Below are positions 29,201 through 39,200 of a DNA stretch of 55,882 nt, piece by piece. The first letter of the stretch is position 1. Each line of letters opens with the position of its first letter. The DNA comes from Oscillospiraceae bacterium. GTDB lineage: Bacteria; Bacillota; Clostridia; Oscillospirales; CAG-272. The notes under the pieces are model-generated. The model did no database searches, had not been told where the DNA came from, and worked only from the letters and a program-made list of their open reading frames with translations. The stretch lies in the NCBI GenBank assembly GCA_015064685.1, contig SVRT01000004.1, positions 1 through 55,882 of the forward strand. Reading direction: 5' to 3'. The position numbers and the translations under genes were made by a program.

Positions 29201-29513
29201 GAACATCAGGATCATCGGTAACAAGTTCATAAACAACGCGAACAACTACTGTATCACGATGTCTGCAGCTCAGGGTATCACGGTTCAGAACAACGTATTC
29301 ACCGCTCGCGAGGGCGACACCGCAAAGAGATTCGGAAGAGCTATCTACATAAACGGTTGTATGAATATCAATATCTCGAACAACACCTACTCTCATATCA
29401 CAGGCGAAGACGTAACAAAGGCTATTATCGCTAATAACTATAAGGGCCTTAAGGGTACCGACGTTGAGGGCATTTTCCCTGAATCGAAGGATCCCGTTAC
29501 AACAGGAAACTAA
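26214..29513 (+). CDS. Beta-helix surface lipoprotein, array paralog 2
   Basis: 1,099 residues. Signal peptide with lipobox LASC (C24). The tether, residues 25-80, is highly repetitive, with several D-P-E-T-type units, and should hold the protein off the membrane. First beta-helix about 145-395, PHTNKDLF from P411, second beta-helix with D707-A-T-H710, D730-D731-G-S-N734-Q735-R and W940-G-E-S. No Cys-rich insert; instead a short hydrophobic-aromatic stretch around residues 815-870 (YQMMAVDYTYQGQP). The C-terminus NNYCITMSAAQG is close to that of paralog 8. Monocistronic by promoter and terminator. GGAGG 7 nt before ATG. Confidence 0.88.
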   Translation: MKKLLSTILALLMILSAFAALASCDKQKDEPETEAKEPQTAVESGDPETDPETDPATDPETKEPEGDKETEKPAESETEPSLDDVVYENGGNIPSAGVSWGPNAFATVDNVIDEAKAVDITAEEFLAILSVRENTLTKDSVYKVSGPLKLSSDTKYYGNFASIIAPDGIIIENASEIVVKELIVKGNLTVTGSSAVTFFKLDLKGDETAITVDETSSEIGFKSCKVYATDTAIKSDADALTVYQSYISAKNGVVSTGDSLSVHGNEIVAKDRAVISSGEYPIIRNNTVTLESGGVGIELTEGSYNALVALNIVKDAQLSIKVCGAFNAVVLLNSAIRVVAENNTNIYVVENKLGGAITIKNNEYLLCDGNTFNKDSLSHPIVDVNNTEVNGDNLHDVNERAQYGANEKLLPHTNKDLFVGMERLNKVKDASLTKSYNINKYIRNCAKNGEVVIVPPGAYVSPSRLALSGSHSNTTIYAYGVYHEAVEYGNTIQFSGVSNITVKGLTIGYAKQSSGQIHVLDKLDNNRLLVIGAAGYDKDFGKSNPEVYSTSYTDMFWAGEYTCWKGIGGSYNVVQKNDDGTMVIEVAYASPAESAKVWSSIGKGDIWCCRMGGSNQQSIYIYNCYDFLMKDCVVYGYAAALAITGASIGGDLKLERVHNTVHSPYVISEEEYNFYKELQDTYGVDLEISIDEQGRYRGSIPRVGSVDATHVVQTTDGLSVESCLFESMCDDGSNQRGNSSRLHKLIKNDDGTTTLVYKGTISETYYWLNMQNGATSSAGTQTASFRKGDRIFVYASNGKILCDTTVIDGQTAYSTTPYQMMAVDYTYQGQPTRIVYSCTLYQVTVPSSAIEWVIDEDGYETDQAVALQGYNLADNSYKMDHKVLVDNISLNSAGFTFDNTLVQNTRSRGILVKTRDATVKHCTFRNLAMTGVLLSVETSWGESSVPQNITIEGCLFDKTSSSFGSESSLKFAPIAIEGLGELSGKVEVTEKTLPCKNIRIIGNKFINNANNYCITMSAAQGITVQNNVFTAREGDTAKRFGRAIYINGCMNINISNNTYSHITGEDVTKAIIANNYKGLKGTDVEGIFPESKDPVTTGN

Positions 29514-29525
29514 ACCGGAAAACCG

Positions 29526-29562
29526 AGGACTCGGGGCAAAGGCTCCGAGTCCTTTCTGTTTG
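29526..29562 (+). terminator. Terminator of paralog 2
   Basis: Stem AGGACTCGG / CCGAGTCCT followed by a T-rich tail, just past the stop codon. Confidence 0.75.
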
Positions 29563-29622
29563 TCTTTTCTTTCGGTTTCATTTTGTTTTCATAAAAAAGA
29601 TAAAGAAAATGAAAGAAGTCTA

Positions 29623-29651
29623 TTGACAAAAGCTTTTGATGGCTGTATAAT
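29623..29651 (+). promoter_or_regulatory. Sigma-A promoter of beta-helix paralog 3
   Basis: TTGACA, 17-bp spacer, TATAAT, with a 5' leader of about 100 nt before the start codon. Confidence 0.85.
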
Positions 29652-29756
29652 GTATAATGATAGTATTTTTCCTTCGCTCGGCTTTCCCGTGCGCTAAGGC
29701 AAAAGCTATGACTGTGAAATTTTGACTTTATGCTTGTTATATATTCTGGAGGATCA

Positions 29757-32700
29757 ATGAATATGAAAAGATCTTTACGTCTCAAAGCAATCGTAGCTGC
29801 TCTGGTACTTACTATGACGCTTCCCCTCTTCGCCTGCAACGGCGATAAGGACGTCAAGGAGACAGAGGCTCCCACAAATACCGCCACCGAAAAGGAGACC
29901 GAAGCCGATACCGAGGGCGACACCTCGGATAAAGCCCCCGAGTCCGATACCGAGGGCGGTGAGACCAACACTCCCGAAACCGACGGTAGCGCGGACAAGG
30001 AGACTGAAAGCGAAAATGTAGATCCCGACTCCGTCGTTTATAATGACGGTGAGGAGATAAAGGAGGCGGGAGACTCGCTCTCCGAGGATGCCTTCGCGCT
30101 TCAGAACAGAGAAATAAACGAGGAAGGCGCAATAGAGATATCTGCGTCCGAGTTTCTCTCGCTCTTTGAGACGAAGGATGCACTCTCCGAGGGCAAGGTA
30201 TATAAGGTCACTGAGCCTGTAACACTTGCGAGTGATACAAAATATTACGGCAATATGGCGGCTGTCATCGCCGAGGGCGGAATTGTTATAAAGGACGTCT
30301 CAAACGTCGTCGTCAAGGAGCTAATCATAAAAGGTAACATCAGAATTGAAGGATCAAGCGCCGTTACTCTCTTCCGTCTCGACCTTGAGTCTGACACGGT
30401 GGGAATCAGCGCAGACGGAGCAAGCTCTGATATTTCTGTCAAGAGCTGTCGCGTAAACGCCGCAGATACCGCGATCGTTATGAACGCTTCCCTTTCGTCC
30501 ATCTACCAGAACTACCTCTGCGCCGATAAAGCCATTATGTCAACCGGTGACGATATGGCAGTGCAGGACAATATAATCGATGCCCTGAGCATGGGAATCT
30601 CTGCCTCTGGCGCATATTGCTCCATCAGAAGCAACACCCTCACCGCTGCTATCGACGGTGTTGGAATCGCGCTTGAAAAGGGCTCTTATAACTCGCTCGT
30701 CGCGCTCAATACTCTCCGCGCAGCGCAGATCTCCGTCAGGGTCAACGAGGGCTACAACTGCTCGGTCATTCTCAACAGCGGAATAAGACTTGAGGGAACA
30801 AACAGCACGAACCTCTACTTCATCGACAACAAGCTCGGCGGTGCTATCAGGCTTGAGGGCAACGATTACCTCATCGCTGACGGAAACCGCTTCACAAGCG
30901 ACTCAAAGCCTCATCCCGTAGATCACTCGGCTAACACCAACTACAACGGTGACAACCTTCACGACGTCAACGCGAGACTTGAGGTCGGAGCCGATGAGGA
31001 CCTCCTTCCCCACACCAACAAGGATCTCTTTATCGGTATGGAGCGCAGAAGCTCGGTCAGAGACCTCTCGCTTACGAAGAGCCACAATATAAACAGCTAT
31101 ATAAGAACTGTCGCCAAGGACAATGCGATCGTTGTGGTCGCCCCCGGCGTGTATTCAATATCCTCGTCTCTGAACCTCCAGTCAACACACTCGAACACCA
31201 CCGTTTACGCTTACGGCGTATATCAGGAGGCTACCGACTACATAAAGAATATCGATATCAGAAGCACAAATAACATATCCGTCAAGGGCTTGACTACGGG
31301 CTATGCAAAGCAGTCCGCGGGACAGATCCAGGTGCTTGAAAAGCTTGGAGACAACAAGCTTCTCGTGATTTCCTCCGCAGGCTTTACAAAGGAATTCGGA
31401 AGCCTTGACACCACAAGATTCAGCGGTGGCGGCGGATATTTCTACCACCCCGGATCATTCACATGCTGGACCGAGCTTGGAAACTGGGGTAAGTACGTTA
31501 TTATTCCCAACGAGAACGGCGAGAATATGAACGAGGACGGAACCTTCGTCATTCAGCTCAGCGGCGGAAAGGATATTCCTAAGTACTACTCCGTCATTGA
31601 AAAGGGTGAGATACTCACCTGCCGTCTCAACGAGGCGAACGATAGAACGGTCGCTATTTCCGGCAGCAACAACGTGCTTTTCAAGGATACCGTCACCTAC
31701 GGTTATGCCGATGCGCTCTGCTTCGTTATCGGCGGTGTCGGTAAGGGCGTTGAGTTCTACCGCCATCACAATCTCGCTCACTCCGCAGCCGAGATCAACA
31801 AGGAGACTTACGACAAGTACGTTACCCTTTCGGAGACCTACGGCGTAGACCTCGAGGTATATATCGACGAAAACGAAAGATACCGCGGCGCCGCTCCCCG
31901 TATCGGCTCGGTAGACGCAACGCATATGCCGGGCGCGACACAGGGTCTTACCGCTACTTCTACCCTCTTTGAGAACGCATGTGACGACGCGTCAAACCAG
32001 CGCGGCAATAGCTCGTCCTTGCACAAGGTCGTAGACAATGGAGACGGTACGCTCACCATATACTATAAGGATTACCTTCCCGAGACCTACTACAATATGT
32101 ATAAGAATCAGGGCAAGGAGGCTGTCCAGCCCGGTCACAACGTAAGCGACTTCGCCACAGGTGACAGAATATTCATTTACGCATCCAACGGAAAGACCTT
32201 CTGCGATACCACCGTTATCTCCGGCACGTCCGTATACAGAGATAAGGTCGTGATCTTTGAGGAGGATTACGTTCATGGCGGAAATCAGCTTCACCTCGCC
32301 TGGTCATCCTCTATCAAGACCGTCAAGATCAGAAAGAGCGATGCCAATATGGAGGCTCTCGAGGGCTACGAAACCGAGACGGCAAGTCCTTCTATGGATA
32401 ATAAGGTCATAGTCGATAACCTCAGCAGAAACAGCGTGGATTTTACCTTCGACAACTGTATGGTACGTCACAATCGCGGACGATTCGTTATCAAGACGAG
32501 AAACGCGACCATTATTAACTGCACCTTCAAGGATACCTCTATGGGCGGTGTCGTTATGTCGGTCGAGTCGACCTGGGGAGAAAGCTCTGTTCCCCAGAAC
32601 ATCACCGTCACAAGATGTCTCTTCGACGGAACGAGCCAGACCTTCAATTACCAGAATAACACAAAATACGCGGCAGTAGCCGTTGAGGGATTGGGCTCGA

Positions 32701-33062
32701 GCAATGCTGAGGTCACAGTATCTCCCGAGACCATCCCCGCGAAGAATATTACTATCAAAGATAACGTTTTCAAGAACGTTCCGAATAATTACTACGTCAC
32801 AGTCTCCGCAGCTCAGGGTGTTACCATCGTAGGTAACGTGTTCGAGACAAGAGACACCGAGACCGAGAAAAAGATAGGAAAGGCTATCCTCATCAACGGT
32901 TGCCTGGATATCAACATCGCGGATAACTCCTATTCCAGCTTTGCAAACGGAGACGTGACAAAGGTCGTTGTTGCTAATAACTACAAAAACCTCCACGGCA
33001 GAGACGTCGAGGGCGTATTCGAAAAGGATAAGGAGCCCGAAACCGAAGAATCAGCCGAGTAA
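29757..33062 (+). CDS. Beta-helix surface lipoprotein, array paralog 3
   Basis: 1,101 residues from the ATG at 29757 (GGAGG 4 nt upstream; the ATG at 29763, 10 nt from GGAGG, is equally possible). Signal peptide to lipobox LFAC (C27), acidic tether to about 85. First beta-helix about 150-400, PHTNKDLF from P418, second beta-helix with D720-A-T-H723, D743-D744-A-S-N747-Q748 and W940-G-E-S. Distinctive features are CMVRHNRGRFVIKT where most others have RSRGILVKT, LCFVIGG, and GKYVIIPNENGENMN, all shared with the adjacent cytoplasmic paralog 4. The two are a surface/cytoplasm pair. No Cys-rich insert. Confidence 0.88.
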   Translation: MNMKRSLRLKAIVAALVLTMTLPLFACNGDKDVKETEAPTNTATEKETEADTEGDTSDKAPESDTEGGETNTPETDGSADKETESENVDPDSVVYNDGEEIKEAGDSLSEDAFALQNREINEEGAIEISASEFLSLFETKDALSEGKVYKVTEPVTLASDTKYYGNMAAVIAEGGIVIKDVSNVVVKELIIKGNIRIEGSSAVTLFRLDLESDTVGISADGASSDISVKSCRVNAADTAIVMNASLSSIYQNYLCADKAIMSTGDDMAVQDNIIDALSMGISASGAYCSIRSNTLTAAIDGVGIALEKGSYNSLVALNTLRAAQISVRVNEGYNCSVILNSGIRLEGTNSTNLYFIDNKLGGAIRLEGNDYLIADGNRFTSDSKPHPVDHSANTNYNGDNLHDVNARLEVGADEDLLPHTNKDLFIGMERRSSVRDLSLTKSHNINSYIRTVAKDNAIVVVAPGVYSISSSLNLQSTHSNTTVYAYGVYQEATDYIKNIDIRSTNNISVKGLTTGYAKQSAGQIQVLEKLGDNKLLVISSAGFTKEFGSLDTTRFSGGGGYFYHPGSFTCWTELGNWGKYVIIPNENGENMNEDGTFVIQLSGGKDIPKYYSVIEKGEILTCRLNEANDRTVAISGSNNVLFKDTVTYGYADALCFVIGGVGKGVEFYRHHNLAHSAAEINKETYDKYVTLSETYGVDLEVYIDENERYRGAAPRIGSVDATHMPGATQGLTATSTLFENACDDASNQRGNSSSLHKVVDNGDGTLTIYYKDYLPETYYNMYKNQGKEAVQPGHNVSDFATGDRIFIYASNGKTFCDTTVISGTSVYRDKVVIFEEDYVHGGNQLHLAWSSSIKTVKIRKSDANMEALEGYETETASPSMDNKVIVDNLSRNSVDFTFDNCMVRHNRGRFVIKTRNATIINCTFKDTSMGGVVMSVESTWGESSVPQNITVTRCLFDGTSQTFNYQNNTKYAAVAVEGLGSSNAEVTVSPETIPAKNITIKDNVFKNVPNNYYVTVSAAQGVTIVGNVFETRDTETEKKIGKAILINGCLDINIADNSYSSFANGDVTKVVVANNYKNLHGRDVEGVFEKDKEPETEESAE

Positions 33063-33088
33063 TTTCAGACAATCACGTTATTTCACAG

Positions 33089-33119
33089 CAGAGTCCGCGA
33101 AATACGCGGACTCTGTTTT
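33089..33119 (+). terminator. Terminator of paralog 3
   Basis: Stem CAGAGTCCGCG / CGCGGACTCTG, AAATA loop, then TTTT. Confidence 0.9.
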
Positions 33120-33373
33120 GATAAATTGCGGTTTATGTGGGATGCGAACAATCCCTCAGACGCGCACGGAGGCGCGCCAGCTCCCTTTACACAAGGGAGC
33201 TTTACCTGAAAGGTGGAGAACGTGGATATAGTGAAGTTTTCTTTAAATTTAAAAGGTTTTCACATCTATAAAGCGTACGAACATCCACCAACAAAGCTCC
33301 CTTGTGTAAAGGGAGCTGTCACGCCTTGCGCGTGACTGAGGGATTGTTCGTCTCACCGATAAATCAAAATTTG
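33120..33373. repeat. Family-A modular element (254 bp), copy 1
   Basis: Ends are GATAAATTGCGGTTTA and ATAAATCAAAATTTG, the shared terminal modules in inverted order. Inside, AACAATCCCTCAG (33147) and CTGAGGGATTGTT (to 33348) form inner inverted ends, each beside a hairpin AGCTCCCTT-TACAC-AAGGGAGCT. The whole is the reverse complement of 54317-54570, with equal length. It fills the gap between paralogs 3 and 4; I see no separate promoter for paralog 4, so the element may supply one. Confidence 0.9.
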
Positions 33374-33396
33374 AACCTTCCGAAAGGAGTCAAAAA

Positions 33397-35952
33397 ATGA
33401 GTAAAGTAATCAACGAAAATATAGTTATCAAGGAAAACGGAACGGTACTCAACGGTCTGACCGTAAACGGCACCGTTACTGTCGAGGCTGACCGTGTATC
33501 AATAATAAATTGCGAGATCAGAGCCGACGGCGACGCGATCATCTCGTCGGGCAGATATTTTATCGCAAAAAACAACAATATCAAGTGTAGCGGCGCTGCT
33601 ATCACGCTTAAGACGGGCTCGTACAACTGTCTTATCGCACAAAACCGTGTCGAGGGCGGCATATCGGTCTTTGGCGCATACAACTGCTCTGCCGTGCTCA
33701 ATTCTGCCGACAGCATCGTCGCGCGTGACAGTGTCAATCTTTACGTGATCGACAACGTCGTATCATCCTGCCTTGAGGTGACCGATAATAAGCATCTCAT
33801 CTGCGACGGAAACAGATTTGAATGCCTTATAAATAAAGGCAATACCCTCTCAAACGGAGACTCGATCCAGGACGTTGACAAAAGACCCTCGGCGGGTGCC
33901 GACGAGGAGCTTCTCCCCCACACCAACAAGGATCTTTTTATGGGTATGGAGAGAATGCACACCGTAACAGATCCCACTCTTACGGATAGCCTTCCGATCG
34001 ACGAATATATCGCGTCCGAGGCGGCGAAAAATGACGTTGTGATAGTGCCTCCCGGAGTATACTCCGCCGAAAAAATGCTTGAGATAGGCGAGGTTCAGTC
34101 GAACACCGTCGTGTACGCCTACGGCGTTTATTTTGAGGCAACTGACTATATAAAATGCTTACAGCTCAAGGGTGTAAAGAATTTTGAGCTTCGCGGCTTG
34201 ACCGTAGGATATACAAAGCCCTCCGCAGGACAGATGCAGATCCTCGATATTCTCGGAGAGGACAGATTCCTCTGCATAGCATCCGCAGGCTTTATGAGCC
34301 GCTTCGGTCAGCTTGACCCCGACGTCTGCACGGGAGGCGGATACTTCTTCCATCCGCGCAAGGAGGTCTCTTGGACAGAGATCGGCTATTGGGGAGGGTA
34401 CGAGATAATTCCGAACGAAGACGGCGAGCTGATGAACAATGACGGCACCTTCGTTATCAAGGTGGTCAACAACGATCCTACCTACGATTTTATCTCACGT
34501 CTTGAGCGCGGCGAGATCTTGACCTGCCGACTCAAAGCGCCTATAAGCGACAGGACCGCGTCGATCTCGGATTCGGTCGACGTTCTGCTCAAGGATACCG
34601 TGACATACGGCTTTTCGGGTGGACTCTGCTTCGTCATAGGCGGACTCAGCCGAGGAGTTAAGCTCTACCGCCACCACAACCTCTCGCACTCCTCCCACGA
34701 AATAGACAGAGAGACCTATGAAAAATACAAGGCTCTCGAGGAAAAATACGGCGTTGATCTTGAAATATACATTGACGAAAAAGGCAGATACCGCGGCTCG
34801 AAGCCGAGGATCGGCTCGGTCGACGCGACCCACGTCACAGGCTCGTCCAAGGGTCTTGACGCGACCTCTACCCTCTTTGAAAACTCCTGCGACGACGCGA
34901 CCAATCAGAACGGAAACAGCTCCTGCCTCCAAAGTGTTATCGATAACGGAGACGGCACCTCTACCCTCATCCTCAAGGATAATATCCCGTGGGTCTATTA
35001 CTGGCTCTATCAGCGCCGCGGCAGAGAGGATCTCCAGCCCGGTCACAACACCCGCGTCTTCGCGTGCGGCGACAGAATATTCGCATACGCTTCAAGCGGC
35101 CGCGTGCTTTGTGACACAACTGTCATCTCTGATGCCGAGCAGCTCGAGAAAAAGCGACTTTTACTCGAGACCGACTACGACTATAAGGGCGAGACCAAGC
35201 ATATGCGCTGGTACTCAAGGATCATGGCGGTAAAGGTAAAGACCGCCGATCTCGACCTCTCCGCGATCGAGGGCATATCCCCCGAAAAGGCAGATTATAC
35301 GATGGATAACAAGGTCATCGTCGACAATATCAGCCGAAACAGCGCGAATTTCGTATTCGATAACTGTATGGTGCGCTACAACAGAGGCAGATTTGTTATT
35401 AAAACCCATTTTGGAACTATCAAAAACTGCACCTTCAAGGATACGTCCTACGCAGGCATCGTTATGTCCTGCGAATGTACCTGGGGCGAGAGCTCGGTTC
35501 CCCGTCATATAACCGTTACAAAATGCCTTTTCGACGGCGCATCACGGACCGAAAACAAGGAAAAGGACACCAAATACGCCGCCGTTGCAGTAGAGGGACT
35601 TGGCGGCAAGGATATCAAGGTCTCTGTCTCCGAGGACACCCTTCCCGCAAAGGATATCTCGGTCACCGACAACGTTTTCAGAAATATCCGCAACGACTAT
35701 TACGTCACCTTCTCCGCAGTTCAGGGCATCAAGGTCTCGGGCAACGTCTTTGAGCCGAGAGAAAACGAAACTGACGGGCAAGTCGGCAAGGCAATATTCA
35801 TTGACGGCTGTATGGACGTCGAGATCTCGAATAACACCTACTCGCAGTATGCAAACGGTGACGTAACACAGGTAATCACCGCGCAAAACTATAAGGATCT
35901 TCACGGATGCGACGTTGAAGGAAGGATCGCAAAGGAAAGCTTATCAGAATAA
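33397..35952 (+). CDS. Beta-helix protein without signal peptide, array paralog 4
   Basis: 851 residues. Begins MSKVINENIVIKENG directly at a beta-helix, with no signal peptide or tether, so cytoplasmic. The first helix is shortened; PHTNKDLF starts at P174. Second helix carries D476-A-T-H479, D499-D500-A-T-N503-Q504 (followed by N where most have R) and W696-G-E-S. It shares FDNCMVR, NRGRFVIKT and LCFVIGG with the lipoprotein just upstream (paralog 3), indicating a duplicated pair sorted to different sides of the membrane. GGAG lies 7 nt before the ATG. A repeat element ends 24 bp before the start. Function inferred only from fold: intracellular processing of the same glycan type as paralog 3. 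Confidence 0.87.
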   Translation: MSKVINENIVIKENGTVLNGLTVNGTVTVEADRVSIINCEIRADGDAIISSGRYFIAKNNNIKCSGAAITLKTGSYNCLIAQNRVEGGISVFGAYNCSAVLNSADSIVARDSVNLYVIDNVVSSCLEVTDNKHLICDGNRFECLINKGNTLSNGDSIQDVDKRPSAGADEELLPHTNKDLFMGMERMHTVTDPTLTDSLPIDEYIASEAAKNDVVIVPPGVYSAEKMLEIGEVQSNTVVYAYGVYFEATDYIKCLQLKGVKNFELRGLTVGYTKPSAGQMQILDILGEDRFLCIASAGFMSRFGQLDPDVCTGGGYFFHPRKEVSWTEIGYWGGYEIIPNEDGELMNNDGTFVIKVVNNDPTYDFISRLERGEILTCRLKAPISDRTASISDSVDVLLKDTVTYGFSGGLCFVIGGLSRGVKLYRHHNLSHSSHEIDRETYEKYKALEEKYGVDLEIYIDEKGRYRGSKPRIGSVDATHVTGSSKGLDATSTLFENSCDDATNQNGNSSCLQSVIDNGDGTSTLILKDNIPWVYYWLYQRRGREDLQPGHNTRVFACGDRIFAYASSGRVLCDTTVISDAEQLEKKRLLLETDYDYKGETKHMRWYSRIMAVKVKTADLDLSAIEGISPEKADYTMDNKVIVDNISRNSANFVFDNCMVRYNRGRFVIKTHFGTIKNCTFKDTSYAGIVMSCECTWGESSVPRHITVTKCLFDGASRTENKEKDTKYAAVAVEGLGGKDIKVSVSEDTLPAKDISVTDNVFRNIRNDYYVTFSAVQGIKVSGNVFEPRENETDGQVGKAIFIDGCMDVEISNNTYSQYANGDVTQVITAQNYKDLHGCDVEGRIAKESLSE

Positions 35953-35956
35953 CATG

Positions 35957-35994
35957 TCTCCCGCTCGGGTCTTCGGCTCGGGCGGGTTTTATTT
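35957..35994 (+). terminator. Terminator of paralog 4
   Basis: GC-rich hairpin beginning CCCGC and ending GCGGG, with wobble pairs inside, then TTTTATTTT. Confidence 0.8.
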
Positions 35995-36018
35995 TAGCAC
36001 ATCATATCCAATTTTTTC

Positions 36019-36047
36019 TTGACAAGCGCGTGCATATGTGTTAAAAT
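36019..36047 (+). promoter_or_regulatory. Sigma-A promoter of beta-helix paralog 5
   Basis: TTGACA, 17-bp spacer, TAAAAT. The leader is unusually long, about 160 nt, compared with 30-60 nt at most other members; no known riboswitch recognised. Confidence 0.8.
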
Positions 36048-36215
36048 ATAATAAATATACGTACTTATGAGGCTTTGTAAGGTCGAAATACCGCAACGTT
36101 CGGCGCTGAATTCACTTTTTGCAATGAAATAGGGTAGAAATCGTTATTTACATTGTGAAATGTAGATCATATAATGTATGTATGTGCAAACCTGTAACAA
36201 AAAAGGAGTTAAGGC

Positions 36216-39200
36216 ATGAAAAAGAAATTAATCTCATTAATTCTTGTACTTTCAATGGTGCTCACCTCCGCTCTCTCCTTCGTCTCCTGTAACGAGGATA
36301 CGCAGAAGGACGGCGAAACACAGCCCGAGACCTCGGGTGAGGTAGTTACCGAAAAAGAGACTGTTCCCTCTACCGACGAAACAGGACCTGAGGGCGAGTC
36401 AAAGCCCGAGGATGAAACAAAACCTGAGGGCGAGTCAAATCCCGAGGATGAAACAGATCTCGATTCCGTTAAATATGAGAACGGCGAAGCTATCAAGGGC
36501 TCGGGTCTCAAGTGGGATGACGAGGCTTTTGCGGCTGAGGAACACGAAATAAATGAATCCGCCGCTGTTGATAAGACCGCTGCGGAGATGCTCACTCTCC
36601 TTAAGGATATCGACCTTATGGCAGAGGGAGAGGTTTACCGTGTTAAAGAGCCTCTCGTTCTCGAGTCCAACACAAAATATTACGGTAACCGTGCTTCTGT
36701 CATCGCAGAGGGCGGAATAGTTATCAAGGATGCCTCCGAGATAGTTATCAAGGAGCTTTTCGTCAAGGGTAACGTTACCGTTGAAAATTCTACGGGCATC
36801 ACCTTCTTCAAGCTCGATCTCAAGGGCGGAGAGACAGGCGTTGCTATTGACGAAGCATCTTACGATATTGCTTTCAAGAGCTGTAAGATCTACGCGTCCG
36901 ACACCGCTATCAAGACCGATGCGGACAAGACTACCGTATATCAGTCATACCTTTCTGCTGACATGGGTCTTGTGGCTTCCTCCGACGGAGTAGTTATTCA
37001 GGACTCTCAGGTGGTAGCAAATGCAGTAGGTGTTTCCGTATGCGGCGAGGACTGCGCGGTAAGAAACTGCCTTGTTGAGGGCTCCGCTGACAGCATCGGT
37101 ATTAATGTGACTGCGGGTGCGGTCAACGCTCTTGTAGCTCTCAACGTCGTAAAAGACGTTCAGAAATCTATCGTTGTAAGCGGCGGCTTTAACTGTGTTG
37201 TTCTTCTTAACAGCGCGATCAGAGTTATCGGCGAGACCAACACCAACCTTTACGTTATCGAGAACAAGCTCGGCGGTGCTATCGAGCTTGATGGCAACGA
37301 GTACCTCATCTGCGACGGAAACACCTTCAACGCAGACGGTCTCTCCCACCCCGTTATCGATAACTCCAACACCGAAAAGAACGGTAACAATATACATGAC
37401 ATAAACGCTCGCGTTGAATACGGCGCAAACGAGGATATCCTTCCCCACACAAACAAGGACCTCTTCATCGATATGGAAAGACGCGAGAGCGTTGTCGATA
37501 TCTCCCAGACCAAGAGCTACGGTCTTGCAAACTACATACGCTCCATGGCTAAGAACGAGCCCTTCGTCATCCTTCCTCCCGGCGCATACACAAGCGGTAT
37601 GGTCGCATTTGAGGCTCCTCATTCCAATACCACTCTCTACGCCTACGGCGCGTATATCGAGAGAAACGGAAGAGATCTGACATCAAATGCAGGCGTGCTC
37701 AAGCAGGCAGGAACCGTCCTCTACATCCAGAATGCCTCAAATATCACCATCAAGGGTGTAACCATAGGCTACAACTTCCCGTCCTCAGGTCAGGTATACG
37801 TTCTTGATAAGATCGGTAACAACCAGCTTCTCGTTATAGGAAATGCAGGTTACCTCAACGACTTTATGTATACCGATCCTATAAACTTCGGAACAAGCAC
37901 AACAATGTATAAGGCAGGCGAGTTCAGACCCTGGAACAGCCTTGGCAGCTTCTCGGTCGTCAAGAACGAGGACGGAACGGTTAAGAGAGATGAAAACGGC
38001 GCGTTCATAATCGAGCTTGGCGGAGGTGCCAACAACGCCGCAAAGCTATACAGCTCCATCGGTCGCGGAGATATATTCTGCTGCCGTCTCTCAGGTGACA
38101 ACTCAAGCTCCTTCAGCGCGACAAACAGTCACAATATTCTCGCTAAGGACTTCGTTCTTTACGGTTACACCTCCGCGCTGGCTATCGTTGTAGGCTCAAG
38201 ATCGACAGGTGTCAGACTTGAGCGTCTCCACAATACAGTTCATTCTCAGCCCGTAATAGACGAGGAAACATATAACAAGTACGCTCAGCTCGAAGAGACC
38301 TACGGCGTAGACCTTGAGATCTCGATCGACGAGCAGGGCAGATTCCGCGGCGGATTACCCCGTCAAGGCTCTGTTGACGCAACTCATATCACAGGCTCGG
38401 GCGAGGGCGTAAGCGCTACCTCCTGTATCTTCGAGCAGATGTGTGACGACGGCTCCAACCAGCGTGGCTCCAGCTCGCGTCTCGCAGGCTACCACGATAA
38501 CGGTGACGGAACAACTACCATCTACTACAAGGGTACTATCTCCGAGACCTATTGGAACCTCAATACAAACGCTCTCAAGACGACCTCAACTCCTACCAAC
38601 ACCTCCGCTATCAAGGAGGGTGACAGAGTTTATGCGTACGCATCAAACGGACACATTCTCTTTGATACGGTCGCACTTACGACCGCTAAGGCTGTTACAG
38701 TACCCACAAACTATCACGTATGTCACGTTGACAATCTTGATAACTCCACTATCAAGGACGGCGACGTTACAGATATCAACGGAAACTTCACTCAGCCCGC
38801 AATGTGCGTTGACGGTCTGTGCGACGTCTGCGGCAACGTAACTCACTACGATTCCGCAAGGGACGGCAAGTGTGACAAGTGTAAGGCGCAGCTCCACGTC
38901 GACTGGAACAGAGACGGATTGTGTGACATCAGCAATTGCGAGTATAAGCAGGCCGATACTCCTCTTACAGATGCAAACGGCGACGGACTCAATGACGAGG
39001 ACGGAATCGCGATCGTAACAGACCGCTTCCACGTCTCCTCATACAGCGCGGCAACAGGTAAGCTTGCAATATCCGCTTCTTACTCCAAAAACAGCCAGTG
39101 GTATACTATCGTATATTCCACAACGATCACCGAGATCAAGGTCAAGACCGAGGACGTCAACTTCGACGCATTCGAGGGCTATGACCTTACAGATAACGAG

